NCBI GenBank assembly: GCA_039545355.1
Contig: BCJJ01000024.1
Coordinates: 620,001 to 684,000 of the forward strand
Direction of reading: 5' to 3'
DNA from: Trichosporon coremiiforme
Taxonomy: Eukaryota; Basidiomycota; Tremellomycetes; Trichosporonales; Trichosporonaceae
Length of the DNA stretch: 64,000 nucleotides
How positions within the stretch are numbered: position 1 is the stretch's first letter; every line of letters begins with the position of its first letter. The notes under the pieces are model-generated. The model saw only the letters and a list, made by a program, of their open reading frames with translations. It had not been told where the DNA came from and did no database searches. This document shows positions 11,082 through 22,231 of this stretch, piece by piece. A program made the translations under genes and the position numbers.

Positions 11082-13257
11082 GAGTGCATACCGGAGATGT
11101 CATATGCGAAGCCCCGCATACATGCCCACCTTTATCAGAGACGCCGCGTGCCCACCCCACAAATCTCTCCGCATTTGGCTCGGCGCGTGACGTACAGTCG
11201 TCGGCCTCGTCCGGGTCGATCTGTGCGTGTCTGCGAGATCTGAGTGCAATCGCGGCATGCTGGCGGGATGTGGTGATCACAGGAAGGTTCAGCCTGAAGG
11301 TGGGCAAAACGATAAGCCGAAGTTCAAGAGATCTCGAGTCGGGTTACTCCGAAGATGTCGCGCCGCGTGGCCTACTCATGGACACGGACATCTCTCGTAA
11401 ATCGCAGGTGTCAGCGCTTGATTCATCCGTCATCGTTCTTTTATACTCCTGATCGTATCCGCTCACGCGAGTGGTACAACAATACGCCGCATCCCGAGAC
11501 CACGGCTTCGTGTGTCCCTGGTGGATCGAGCGGAGCAGAGCGACGACGTCGGGCTTCAAGAATAGAAGAAACCAGGAATAGAAATATCACAGGACACCGC
11601 AGGAAGCCGTGGAGCGCCGTGCGGATCACAGTAACGCAGGCCCACGCGTGCTGCGCCGCGGCACATGTTGTACACTGAGCTCCCCGCAGCTCGGTTCCCA
11701 GGGATGGGGATGCCCGGCGCCGTGCGATACCTCTCTACCTACGGCACCAGCGTATAAACAGCACGCCGCCCTACACTTCCCCGCCCTTGCTCGGAGCAAT
11801 CTGTTCTAAACTTGATTCAGTGGTCGGTGACGCCAGAAAGCGGATCAGCCGCGGTGAGGGCAGACGGAGTCGCGGCGTTGCCCGTCAGTAGGGAGCGTAG
11901 TGTGAAAACGACAGAGACGGAGGACGAGCCGCCGGTATAGCATGGCGGTCGTACGGCGGGGCACGTCTCCCTGCGAGAACACCGATCAGGCGGGGTGTGC
12001 CGGCATTCTGTAAGAAACACCTGACCAGGGTCCAGCCGGAGTGAGTGAGTACCCTCGGCCCTCAGCACCCTCAGCGATCCCCACACCCGCAGACCTCTTG
12101 TTCGGTTCTTTCCCTGGCAAATCATCTATTTCTGCCGAGGCACATTATACCTGTCCCGTTGTTCTAACAATGGTCCGGGCTGATGTCACTGCACACCGTG
12201 CGCTGCGCTTGATCGCCGGTGCGGGGTCTCCGTTGAGTTTTTCTTGAACGCCGCAAGCCGCAAGGGCGGCCCGGACGCGTTTCGGAAGTCCCGGACCTGC
12301 TTGTAATGGCACTAGAGAGCCAAGCCGCGATTACTGAGACATAGCGCCTGTGGACGGGGAACGGGCGCAGCATGGGTCGAGCACTCCGTCGGAGACGCTC
12401 CTGCCAGCTCGGGCAGGCTCCGAACTGCCACCGAGCGGATCAAACAAGCCCGACGCTAGCATACCCGTCTCACGCGAGCTGGACAAGGTTCGAGTGTCCT
12501 GCACGCCATATCTGGAGCTGTCCCGCCCGCAGCGTGCCAGGCTGGAGGCGCTCGTAGCCGATACGCAGGGCTTGTAGACGACCGCATGAGCGGTAGACGC
12601 TGCTTAGCATCTCGCCCTTGACGAGCTAAGCGAGTGACTGGACACGCGGCCGGCCCCGGCTCATCCTTTTCGGAACTGTAGTTATTTGACCTCATTGGAG
12701 GTCAAATGCCGGCGCTGTTGGGGCGGCCGGCGAGCTCGTGCGTGGCGCGGGCATTCGCCGATGCAAGTCCTGAGTTCTGAGGTCAGGCCGCCGAGTGCTC
12801 CGCAGAGAAGGGTTAGAGTGGGGGTCTGCCATATTTGAGCAAGGTGCTACTACTTCGCGAACGGACTTTGCGAACGAGGGACCAGCGGGCAAGCACACGT
12901 TACTCCGCAGGTCGCGTGTGCAGACGGCACATGAGGGATCGCCAGTGACTTGGTGCCGGCGGGTGATTGGAGCCCCGCATTAGACCGTCGTTGTCCTTTT
13001 GTTGTCAAGTTGTCGACTGCACGCATAACAGACATGGTAAAGTCAGACGTCGAAGATAGTAAAGATGAGGGTGATTGGCATGCATGAGTCGAGAGGAGCG
13101 AGGAAGACATGAGTCAAGCGGAGGGGCGTTATCTCGGGTCCGAGCGCACGGTCCGCCGATCGCTCGTGACTCAACCTCCACCGCTGAGCTTCTTGATCTT
13201 CCTCCACCAACTTAACGCTGTCTTCCTCACCACTGACTTTCTTCTTCCGCTCGACAG
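11082..13257. other. Divergent intergenic region, no gene recognised
   Basis: About 2.2 kb between the divergently transcribed amidase and PARG-like genes. Short open frames only. It contains a perfect short inverted repeat at 12684-12707. The last 100 nt before 13258 are pyrimidine-rich, as expected for the PARG-like gene leader. Confidence 0.5.
12684..12707. repeat. Short perfect inverted repeat
   Basis: Ten-base arms (ATTTGACCTC and its complement) separated by ATTG. It could form a hairpin or be a palindromic binding site; no function is evident. Confidence 0.6.
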
Positions 13258-14475
13258 ATGACCCAATTACGCATCGACGACATGTTTGGCGCTCCGCGAT
13301 CACCGGCGTCCTCCTCTTCCACCTCAGGCCCTCGCCCCAACGCCCGCGCAGACCGGAACGACACCAAGCCCAAGCCGCGCAACCCGAGCCCGACCCGCCC
13401 GCCAGAGAAACTCGCCAAGGACAGCCCGCGCCGCGCATCAAACAGAGCGTTGGCAGAGGAGAATGGCCGCCTCACAAAACGCGGCTACGACATTGGCAAC
13501 ACGCACGTCGACCTCCCCGCCTATGTGGAGCGGTGCAAGCGTCTGACACGCAGCTACACCGAGGACGGCACGGAGCAGATCCTCACGAAACAGCGCGCGC
13601 TGCCGCACACGACTACGACTGTCTTCGAAGTCTCAGCTGAGAGCTCCATGGCGGCGGCACAGAGGCTGGCTGGCTCCAACTTCAGAACCTCTCCTCCACC
13701 TTCCTCGGACTCCTCGAATTCTACAACAGCGGTAGGAGGGGGAAACGGCCGCGTCTGCGTGCTCAACTTTGCCTCGGCGCGGCACGTCGGCGGCGGATAC
13801 CTGACCGGCGCAAAGGCGCAGGAGGAGGACGTCTGCCGTGTCTCTGGGCTTTACAGCAGTCTGCTCTGCGCGCCAGACTTTTACGCGGCGCACAAGCCCC
13901 GCGGAGCAGAGAACTTACGCTACTCCCACCGCATGGTGTATTCGCCCGACGTGCCCGTGTTCCGGGACGCGGACCGCAAGAGCTCCGCGAGCTCCGCGAG
14001 CGGTGCGAGCACTACAAGTGCAACGAGTTCTGGAGGGGGAGCCGGAGCCGGATCTACAACGAGCGGAACGAGCCCGACGAACGCAGCCGGCCCAAGCTCA
14101 AGGACGACAAGCAGCAACGGAGGCAATGCCCTCCTCCCCCGCCCCTACCTCGTCGACATCCTAACCTCACCCGCCCCGAATGCGACTGCTCTTCGGCAGA
14201 ACCTGCCCTCGGCGGCGTCCAACCTCACTGGAATCCTCAAGGAACGCGCGGGCCGCATCCTCGCCCTCGCACTGGAGCATGGCGCCGACACGATCGTGCT
14301 AGGTGCGTGGGGCTGCGGTGTGTTCGGGAACGACCTCAAGACGGTGCTGGACGTGTTCAAGGGTTGGCTCGAGGGAGAGTTGAGGGGCAGTTTTGAGCGG
14401 GTCGTCTGGGCCATGAATGACGACAAGGGGGCGAGTCGGGCGGTTCAGGCGTTCCCGAATGCGATGAGGGTCTAG
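13258..14475 (+). CDS. Microbial-type poly(ADP-ribose) glycohydrolase-like protein
   Basis: Single-exon 405-aa frame. The core carries the signature of bacterial-type PARG macrodomains (DUF2263 / TIGR02452 class): NFAS.RHVGGG followed by seven residues and QEE (GGG at about 178-180, Gln-Glu-Glu at 188-190), the loop that positions ADP-ribose and the catalytic Glu. A second conserved stretch, LGAWGCGVFGND, follows near residue 345. Expected activity is removal of poly(ADP-ribose) chains, probably in the nucleus or cytosol. The first 70 residues are Ser/Pro/Arg-rich and disordered. A Ser/Gly/Thr-rich insertion (about 240-285) splits the fold in a surface position. Start is the first ATG after a pyrimidine tract. 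The family call is strong, the exact substrate is inference. Confidence 0.88.
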   Translation: MTQLRIDDMFGAPRSPASSSSTSGPRPNARADRNDTKPKPRNPSPTRPPEKLAKDSPRRASNRALAEENGRLTKRGYDIGNTHVDLPAYVERCKRLTRSYTEDGTEQILTKQRALPHTTTTVFEVSAESSMAAAQRLAGSNFRTSPPPSSDSSNSTTAVGGGNGRVCVLNFASARHVGGGYLTGAKAQEEDVCRVSGLYSSLLCAPDFYAAHKPRGAENLRYSHRMVYSPDVPVFRDADRKSSASSASGASTTSATSSGGGAGAGSTTSGTSPTNAAGPSSRTTSSNGGNALLPRPYLVDILTSPAPNATALRQNLPSAASNLTGILKERAGRILALALEHGADTIVLGAWGCGVFGNDLKTVLDVFKGWLEGELRGSFERVVWAMNDDKGASRAVQAFPNAMRV

Positions 14476-14722
14476 CTCTAGCTCTAGGTCTTCTCACACA
14501 CTTTCCGCTTCTCTCTCTTCTCCTAGGTTCTCTTTGTCTGTAGAAAATTCCTAGAGCCTTGTGTCAATAGTAATGTCAATATTCATGCACCCCTGGGCAG
14601 CTGTGTGTGTGTGCAAAGCGCAATGAGAATGCAAGTGATACATAGGTAGCAATATCCTAAAAACACAACGTAGCGTGTACTCCCGTCCGTACTGCAGCAA
14701 AGTCATCTCCGCGACCACCCGT

Positions 14723-16818
14723 CTACCAGAGAGAGGTGACCTCGGTCCTCTGCCTCTTGAGTCCGCGCCAGTCATCCCGGTCCGCGGCCGCAATCAGGTT
14801 CCACAGCGCAGGCTTGCGGACCTCCATCGGGCGTTCGCGCTCTGCTCGCTCCGCTCGCTCGGCGGCGGCTACGCGGTCGGCACGGTCGGCGCGCTCGCGC
14901 TCCGCTGCCCGCTCGTGCTCGGCACGCTCAGCACGCTCGGCGCGCTCGGCGCGCTCCATGCGCTCCATGCGCTCGAGACGCTCGAGACGCTCAAGCCGGT
15001 CCATACGGTCCATACGGTCCATACGGTCAAGGGGACGCTCGGCGTGCAGCGCGGGCGGGGGCAGGGCGCGGGGGTCCTCGTCCTCCCTCGGCCGCTTCGG
15101 GGTGTGCGGGCGGAAAGTCGCAGAGTAGGCGGGAGGAGGCGAGTGGTGCGCATAGTGGTGCGGGTCGGAGGGCGGGGAGCGCGCAAAGGATGAGGGACGC
15201 TTGAGGTGCCTGTACTCCTCCTCGTAGTATTCCCTCGAACGGGGGCTCACCGGGGACAGAGGGGGGAGAGGGGTTCCAGACTCGCGAGACTCGCGAGACT
15301 CGCGAGGCTCACGAGGTTCGCGGGGCTCGCGCGGCTCGCGCTTCGGCTCGTACACCTCGCGCATCTCGCGCATCTCGGCGCGCGACTCGGACCGGCGCTC
15401 GTGGTGCTGGAGCTCGGAGCGGTGCTCGGAGCGCGGGAGGCTCTCCCTGCTCCCTCCACTGACGAGGGACGCGAGGGAGGTGCGGCGCTCGCTCTGGGAC
15501 ATGCTCGCCGCAACACTGGGGGCAACGCTCGGCGCATAGTCGCTGTCGTCGTTCGCGCCGTCGTCGTCCTCGATCTCGCGCACGCTGTCCAGGAAGCTAA
15601 GCACGTCCGAGCCCGTGCGGATGCCGTGCGCATCCCACCAGTCTGCGCGCGTGATGCGCTCCAGCTTGGCCGTGGGGGCTTTCGGGAGGGGGGTCTGCTT
15701 GTCAGCATTTTTATTTCGGTGCCGAGTGTCTCTGTGTGTTTCGTACGCCACGCATGTCATGAGATGTCATCCGCCACGCAGCCACGCACGCTCACATGCT
15801 TTGGCAAGCTTGAGCATTGCGGCTCCGCACTGACGCAGCCCCCTCGTCTGGCAAAGGCAGGCAGGCAGGTGCAGGCAGGTGCAGGCAGGTGCGGGTGGTG
15901 GTGATGGCCGATGGCCGAGGAGGTGGCCAAGGGTGGGGCCGGCGGGCGCCGGCAGCTCACGAGCCAGTCAGAGACTAGGGCAAAGTCCGATCGGAGAACC
16001 CGGGGATGACCCGGGTCTTCCGTGCGGCGCTTCTGCCTATTCTGCCTTATCCCAGGCACGCAAGCCCGTCTAGCGTCTGCGGCAAATTCATGCGGCGACA
16101 GCCAAGTGCTGGGCATATGGACCCACGCTGCACTGCGCAGGCTGAAGCCTTACACGCTGATCGATAAGGCCAGGCTGGTCGTGATTGCAGTGCAGACCAC
16201 AGCGCATGCGTAACTCGCTCGGCAGACAAAGGCACCCCTGCACCTGCACGGCACAGCCATGTTTCGAGTGCGGGGGTGCGATGCGGCGCTGCGCGGAGCG
16301 GCGTGTGCTGTGCGGCGACTTGCAGGCTCGAATGGACTGGAATAGAACACACCCCTCAGGCGTATGCCGGAGATGCGCGAACCTTCAACGGCACGCATTG
16401 CCACGGACACACCGGGCCACGGACATGGATGCAGAGGAAAAGAAGAACTTACGTTGTCGGCGTGTCGCCGGACGAGCTCGGCGACGTCGGGGATCGCGAG
16501 CACCCACCACAGAGCGTTCTCGCACTGCTGCACGCGCGCCTCGGCCTTCTTGCCTAGGCCTGCGACGGGGCCGCGCCGAGCCTGCGGAGGAGGGTACTCG
16601 CACCCGAGATTGAGCTTTGAGCAGAGGCCGCACGAGGGGCGCTTGTGGTCGCACTGATGTTAGCGCGGGTTGCTTGTTGCCACTGTCCGTTGGGATGGGC
16701 GGGGACGGGCAAAGGTCTTGTTGGCAGCGATCACGGGCTGATGCCCGCGATGACTACTGATATGGCAACTCACCTTCCTCTTCTTGGAGATACACCTGAG
16801 GCAAGCACGGGAGGACAT
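14723..16818 (-). CDS. Zn2Cys6 transcription factor with charged repeats
   Basis: Reconstructed from exons 16818-16774, 16653-16453 and 15694-14723 (405 aa, frame preserved; GTGAGT and GTAAGT donors, CAG acceptors). The first intron (120 nt) falls inside the zinc cluster, right before the third Cys. Splicing yields C-x2-C-x6-C-x6-C-x2-C-x6-C at about residues 6-33. A helical segment follows (about 50-82). The last exon is unusual: an acidic Ser-rich part, Arg/Glu/Pro repeats, then a long run of DRM, LER and AER triplets near residues 315-375, likely a charged helix or coiled coil. The second intron is 758 nt, far longer than most here, and holds a GCAGGCAGGT minisatellite. No middle homology region is seen, so it is a short member of the class. 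DNA-binding function is inferred from the cluster alone. Confidence 0.78.
15851..15902. repeat. GCAGGCAGGT minisatellite inside an intron
   Basis: About five imperfect units of a ten-base G-rich repeat lie within the 758-nt second intron of the Zn2Cys6 gene. Such tracts are length-variable; no function is implied. Confidence 0.65.
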
Positions 16819-19019
16819 GGTGTTGGGTGAGGAGGGGATGTGTAATGAAAGTGTCAAGAGGAGAAAAGTGGAACCGAGAAAGGATGCCGAGTTGATATGT
16901 ATTCTTGAATCAAGAAAGTGTCTTTGTAATGGTGTTGCGTCGGTGGCCGGCGGTGAGTGCGGTGTGAGGCGAGTGATGGTTAAAGCGGGGGAGGTGCAAG
17001 GGAGTGCAAGAGGTGGGCCAGGTAAGGCAGGTGAAAAGTCACCGATGGGGGTAGGGGCTGAGGACGAGGTTCAAGCCGGGACAATGATGGTCCGTTTACG
17101 ACTTTAATGGCGCAGTTGTAAGACGCAGGATCGCAGGCAGGGGAGCGAGCTAAGGAAGGACTAGTCTAGTCACAGGTTAGGTTCGGTGTGTGGATGCTGT
17201 ATATCCTCTTTCCGCTGGATCCGCGTGATGTCAGGTACGTCGATGAGCTGGCGTAAGCAGCCGGGGATAATATACGATACGCACACCGCGGACCCGGCCA
17301 ACCCGGCACTCGGGCGGCAAGGCGGCAACGCAAAGGCGGGGTACACCAGGTACACCATAGGGGGCCGGACACAGCCAACCCAGCCAGGCCAGTGTCCAGG
17401 GGCAAGGGGGGAGGGAACCCTCCAGGCCTCCAAGGGGAACGGCCAAAGTGCGTACGGCTGATCCTGCACTGTCAGGGCTGTCAGGGCCGGTACATCTTGG
17501 CTCTTCAGCATCGGTTCTTGCCGAGAACAGGCCGACTGGACTGTCCTCGACCTCTGCTCCGCGGCACGTATCGAGCAGCAACCCACATCATGTCAGGCTG
17601 CAAGATAGAACCTGTCCGTCCAAGAGTGCTCGGAATAGCAAAAGCTGCAGCGGCATTCGTAGTTTACGGCTCTATAGCTTTCTAGGCGCTAGCCCCGGTG
17701 CTCTGCAGACCATTTGGACCTTCCCGGCGGACGCCGATGTCGCCGCACGCCCCGCAAGCCCCGCAAGCCGCGACTTACCACGAAGCATGCGTCATGCGCT
17801 CAAGCATACCATGTAGCCGCCGGAGGCGTACGGACGTGCCGCGGGGAAGACACAGCAGGACGAGGGGCGCGGGCGAGCCGGCTGCTGGGTGAGACTCTGC
17901 GGAATGCAAGTAGAATGATGTGCACGCATTCGGAACGACATACGGTGTGCTCCACTTTGCCTCGTTTCGCTGCACGTCTCGTTGAAAACGTCTCGCTGTG
18001 ATGAATCGCGTTCGGCGATCCGCAACGGCGCAACTAACGGAACCACGGAGATGCATCTCGCTGTCATTCGCTGCAGGCGACGTCGGCCGGCGGCTCCAGC
18101 TCTCCCCAGACTTGGCATTGCTGGTCGGCGAGCTGCGCGAGTGGCGTCAGGACATGCATTGCGATGGTGCAAACGATACTTGGGATGTCTGCACAAGTCT
18201 GGCTGGCATGCATGCCAGTTGCAGTGGCGCAGTGGGCCAAAGTGTGCCCAGGTGAGACGGCAGATCTGGGAGCGTCGGGTCGCTCGCTCCCCTCGGTGGG
18301 GATCGGTGGCTCGCTCGGGTCGTGAAAGTGGCTCCGCAAGCAAAGCACAAGCAGCCCGCAGCAACAGCACCGCGCTAAGAGTCGTCTGAGCACCAGGAGG
18401 CTCAGAGACTCCGGGCCGGATTGACTTTGCGCCGCGACAGCATGGGGTTCTTGGCCGTAGTGCCCAAGAGCCACAGGGTCCAGCCTCAGGACGCCTCAGG
18501 GCCGGACGACAGACCGACTCCACATGCCTCTTGCTCTCTCTTGCTGGCTCTTCTGCCGTGGCGCCCGGAATCACGAAACGTCGCTTGCGTCGCTTAACAC
18601 CGTACTTGTGCGGGTGCGTTCAGCCTGTACGCAGGGAGGCGCATATGCCCGACGCTTTAGTCGCCGGTGCGTGCACCCATGCACACCTCGCCCATATGCC
18701 CATGCGATCACTCCTCGACCCTCGCCCGACGGCCTGCCCAATGATCGTGCAATCGTGACTCAGACACATGTCCGGATCCGCCCCGCACTCGTTCTCGCGC
18801 TCGGCGGACTCGGCGCCGGGCATGGGTTTCTCCCCATCATTTACTCTGCGGCCAATACGCATACGCCGCTCGCCTGCCGCTCGCCGTTGCCGCACCCATA
18901 ACGCAACGACTTGTTACGTTTGCAGATCTGCAGATCCGGCGCCCGGCTGAGTGTCACTATGCCATAGGCCGGAGATGTGCCAAGAGGCGGTAGAGCCGAG
19001 AGGGGGGAGGATCGGGGGT

Positions 19020-19081
<62 letters not shown>

Positions 19082-22000
19082 ATCTGCCTGCGCTCCCGTA
19101 ATGCATACGGCTGCGGCGGCTGGGGATGGGACAGACTGCGCGCTGTGCGGAAGTGAGGCGGCAAGTCTGATCGTTAGAGCGCCGTCGGCCTGCGCCGGGA
19201 GGTGGTACACGGTAGAAAACGAAGTGCACGACTGCGCAGGCCCGAGTCTCGCCCAAAGGTACAGAGAGATCTGCCATTCCTCGTTTGGCTATAGGTCTTG
19301 GGTATCTCGCAATACCTTGGGTCCACGATAGTGTCACCTGTGGACGCCTGGCGCGCCGGGCGGTAAACGGGAACCGAGCAAGGATCCGCCCTCGCGAGCT
19401 GACAGGTAGGATGGACGGCTCGCTACGCTCGCTGAACTCGGTGGGCCATGGACGATCGCAAGCGAGCGGCTCTGAGGTCGAGTCGGGCACGCACCGAGTG
19501 ATCCTGGGTGTGCCTGCACCGTGCCTGGGGTGCACGCGGTACCACCAGGTCCTACCCAGGTCCACCCAGGTCCACCGGATCCACTCGGTCGCACTCCGGG
19601 ATATCGGCCTCGCTTTCGCTGGGCAAAGGCTGGGCAAACCCCACGCCCAGCCAAAGGACACAGGGAGCGGAAAGGAGCCCTGTGCGGCCTCTGCATCCGG
19701 CATTGACCCCGGCAATCCCTTCATAACTCACTCACCCAAAAACACGCGTCCATGCAGGCCAATGCATCCAGCGGCGTCCTTCTGCGGACCACAGTAAACC
19801 CAGGGTCTTCGTAATGGGCCGAGCGTAAAGTGTCCGAACTCTCTTAGTCAGTCGTCCCAGGCCGTAGTGCCAACGGAACTGGTGCTTGGGCGTGCGCAAG
19901 CTTTGCTGCATGCAGCTTGCAGCTGGCGGAGAGCACGCGAGTGCGGGATACATGTACCCCACTCTTTACTTTGCTCCTTACTTTACCCCGCTTCGCCGCT
20001 GGCTGGCGCTTACGCACAACCATGACTTAACGGTCACAGGGCGTGCACGCTTGATGGCCTTCGGCCTCGAGGACAGGTGACTCAGACTGACATCCTGGGT
20101 ACGCTATACATAGAGTCTCGGGATCCCCGAGCCACGCTACGGGCAGCTCAAGGGGATGATCACCACTAGCGGCGAACGCATAGGCGGAGTGTTGGCGGCA
20201 ATCAAGCAGGACGGAGTGGGTGCTGTGCTCGGTGACCCAGTGACCCAGTGACTCTCCTAGCTGCCTAGCGACGGGTCCGAACCGAACGACTCGACTGACT
20301 CGATATACGACTGACAGCGCGCTAGTCGCTATACTTGGCACTCGCTAGGGTGGTTTAGCGCCAGATCGAGTGTCCGTCTGTGTTTCTCTACTGACTCTTC
20401 ATGCCCTGTGGCTCTGTTTAGGTCAACCGGTTCAACTTGATCCACTCTGATCGAGGCGTTCTAAACCGCGCCGAACTTGGTCGCCTCCATCACCTCCGCC
20501 CGCATTTGACACCTCCGCTTTCCAGTTCCAACGCTTGAACCCCGCTGGGCCATTCACTGTGATGCGGGGTTATCACACTCTAACGGCCTCTGGACGCTAG
20601 TGCACGACTGTAGTGTCATGGGAAAGTTGATCCGAGGCGGTGCCCTCAGCAAGTGAACGTGGGCGGGCATCGCAGTGTCGGCTGATTTTTCTCCCAGGCA
20701 CACCTGAACTCCTGTCGTCGCGACACATGAGGCTTTGCATTGCCTCGTTTCATGCTCACAATAGCACACAACCAGCTGGACTTCTGCTGCTGACGATACT
20801 GACTGTGCATGTCTGTGGTGGGAACCGACACCTGGCTGATGTCGCAGTGTGCACATGACTTGGTTTCAGCGAAATGAAACGATGCGGTGTCGTTTGCGAA
20901 ACGATGCGGTGCTGGGAGGAACGAGATGAAGAACTGGGGGTGGCACGTCGATCGACCGCTCCGCGTGATCACAGCGGCACGGAGGCGGAGTCGGGGACCT
21001 GAAGGGCCGAGATCGTGCGTCCCAAGCAGCTGACCCCGGACGTACAGTACCTCACACTTAGGTCGGAGTCGAGGCGAAATGTGGCACCGCAATGTGTGCT
21101 CCGACAACGGCATCGGGTCTGGACTCGGAGAATCGCTCGGAGTACTACGCTCGGAGCGTCGGGATGTTCCCACGTACAGCAACGATGCACCGCTGCCGTC
21201 TGAAACATGTGCTGACACGTCTGCCGACCTGCCTGTTTGTGCCGAGGAACGAGTCACGCCGACACTCCGTGGCGGACCAACGCTGTACTCCGACGACAAG
21301 GGAGTTGTGGCATCGGTACCGGCGTCGCGTCCTCGTTACTGCTTCGAAACACGGCAGTGCTCGAGTGCGAGATGGGGCACGTTTGGTTTGGACTCGGAAG
21401 ACGAGACGGGGCCGCTAGACGTCGAGAGATGGTGTGACACTCCGACACCGATCGGAACTGACATCGCAAACAGCCGCCTAGTGCTGCATAGACACCTGCA
21501 CAGCTCGGTGACTTCTGAGGTATGCATTCAAACCATCTATCGCATTCTGTGACTCTGGTGCGGCACGTAGCAGCGCCTCGCTCGATCGCTCTCGCGGGAC
21601 GGAGGTGAAGGCACGACTGGCGGTGGTCGGACAGTACCTGGACTCACGGTCCGCCACGTCGGGATGCTGGTGGCAGTGCTGTGGCCCATATCTCTAACTG
21701 CAGTCGAACCCCAACTCCGGAGCGAGCGGAGGCGCCTGGAGGGCTGCTGCCGACGAGGGCTGAGGTGTCAACTGGTGTTTGACTTGGCGACAAGTGGCAC
21801 CGCCGTCGCAGTGTGTCGGTTTCAAGGCGCGCTGCATCGCTGTCTTCGCTCAGCGACTGTGTCACCTTTCAGTGTCGTATTGAAACGTCTGCTGGTCTCA
21901 GACGCGGCAACGCACACCGCTTAGCTGTACTGCCCAGCCCCATCTTCGACACGATGTGCATTCACGTCGCCCGTCCATCATGCTTAAAGGCGGAGACTGG

Positions 22001-22231
22001 CTGTTGCGTCAGCTATCACATCGCTGCAGCTTCCTTGTTCTCTGAGCGCGGCTGGCTTGGTTGCGATAATGTTGCATTGTTCCCCGTCCCCCGCCACTCA
22101 TATTCGTTGAGCCCCACTAGCCATTGACGCTGACGACGAAGCAAGCCTCCTGGTCTATCACTACGGCTGCAGACCTCGCCGAGAAGGGTGATTTGTATGA
22201 CGCCGCGGCGCCCACTACGGGTTCGGGACGA
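16819..22231. other. Gene-poor region, 5.4 kb
   Basis: I find no supported gene. Open frames up to about 260 codons exist on both strands, but they overlap one another, have scattered composition and show no domain or signal sequence. Between about 20.6 and 21.6 kb open frames on opposite strands overlap, rich in GTCGGAGT-like words and their complements, which may be a decayed repeat. The 58-nt poly-G run at 19021 is listed separately. The region merges at its right end with the intron-like array. Confidence 0.45.
19021..19078 (+). repeat. 58-nt poly-G tract
   Basis: An uninterrupted run of 58 G, preceded by shorter G-rich stretches from about 19000. It creates a spurious poly-Pro open frame on the minus strand. 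Such a tract can form stacked G-quadruplex structures. True length is uncertain because sequencing of homopolymers is unreliable. Confidence 0.95.

Noticed and set aside
17792..18574. 260-codon minus-strand frame
   Set aside because: Composition is scattered (many Arg, His, Cys, Ser), no domain, no splice partner, and other frames on both strands overlap it.
18957..19724. 255-codon minus-strand frame with a long poly-proline run
   Set aside because: The run is only the translation of the 58-nt poly-G tract; flanking parts have no domain and the frame is an artefact.
20646..21552. Overlapping long frames on opposite strands
   Set aside because: Neither has a recognisable feature or ATG in good context; the sequence has repeated GTCGGAGT-like words that may keep frames open by chance.
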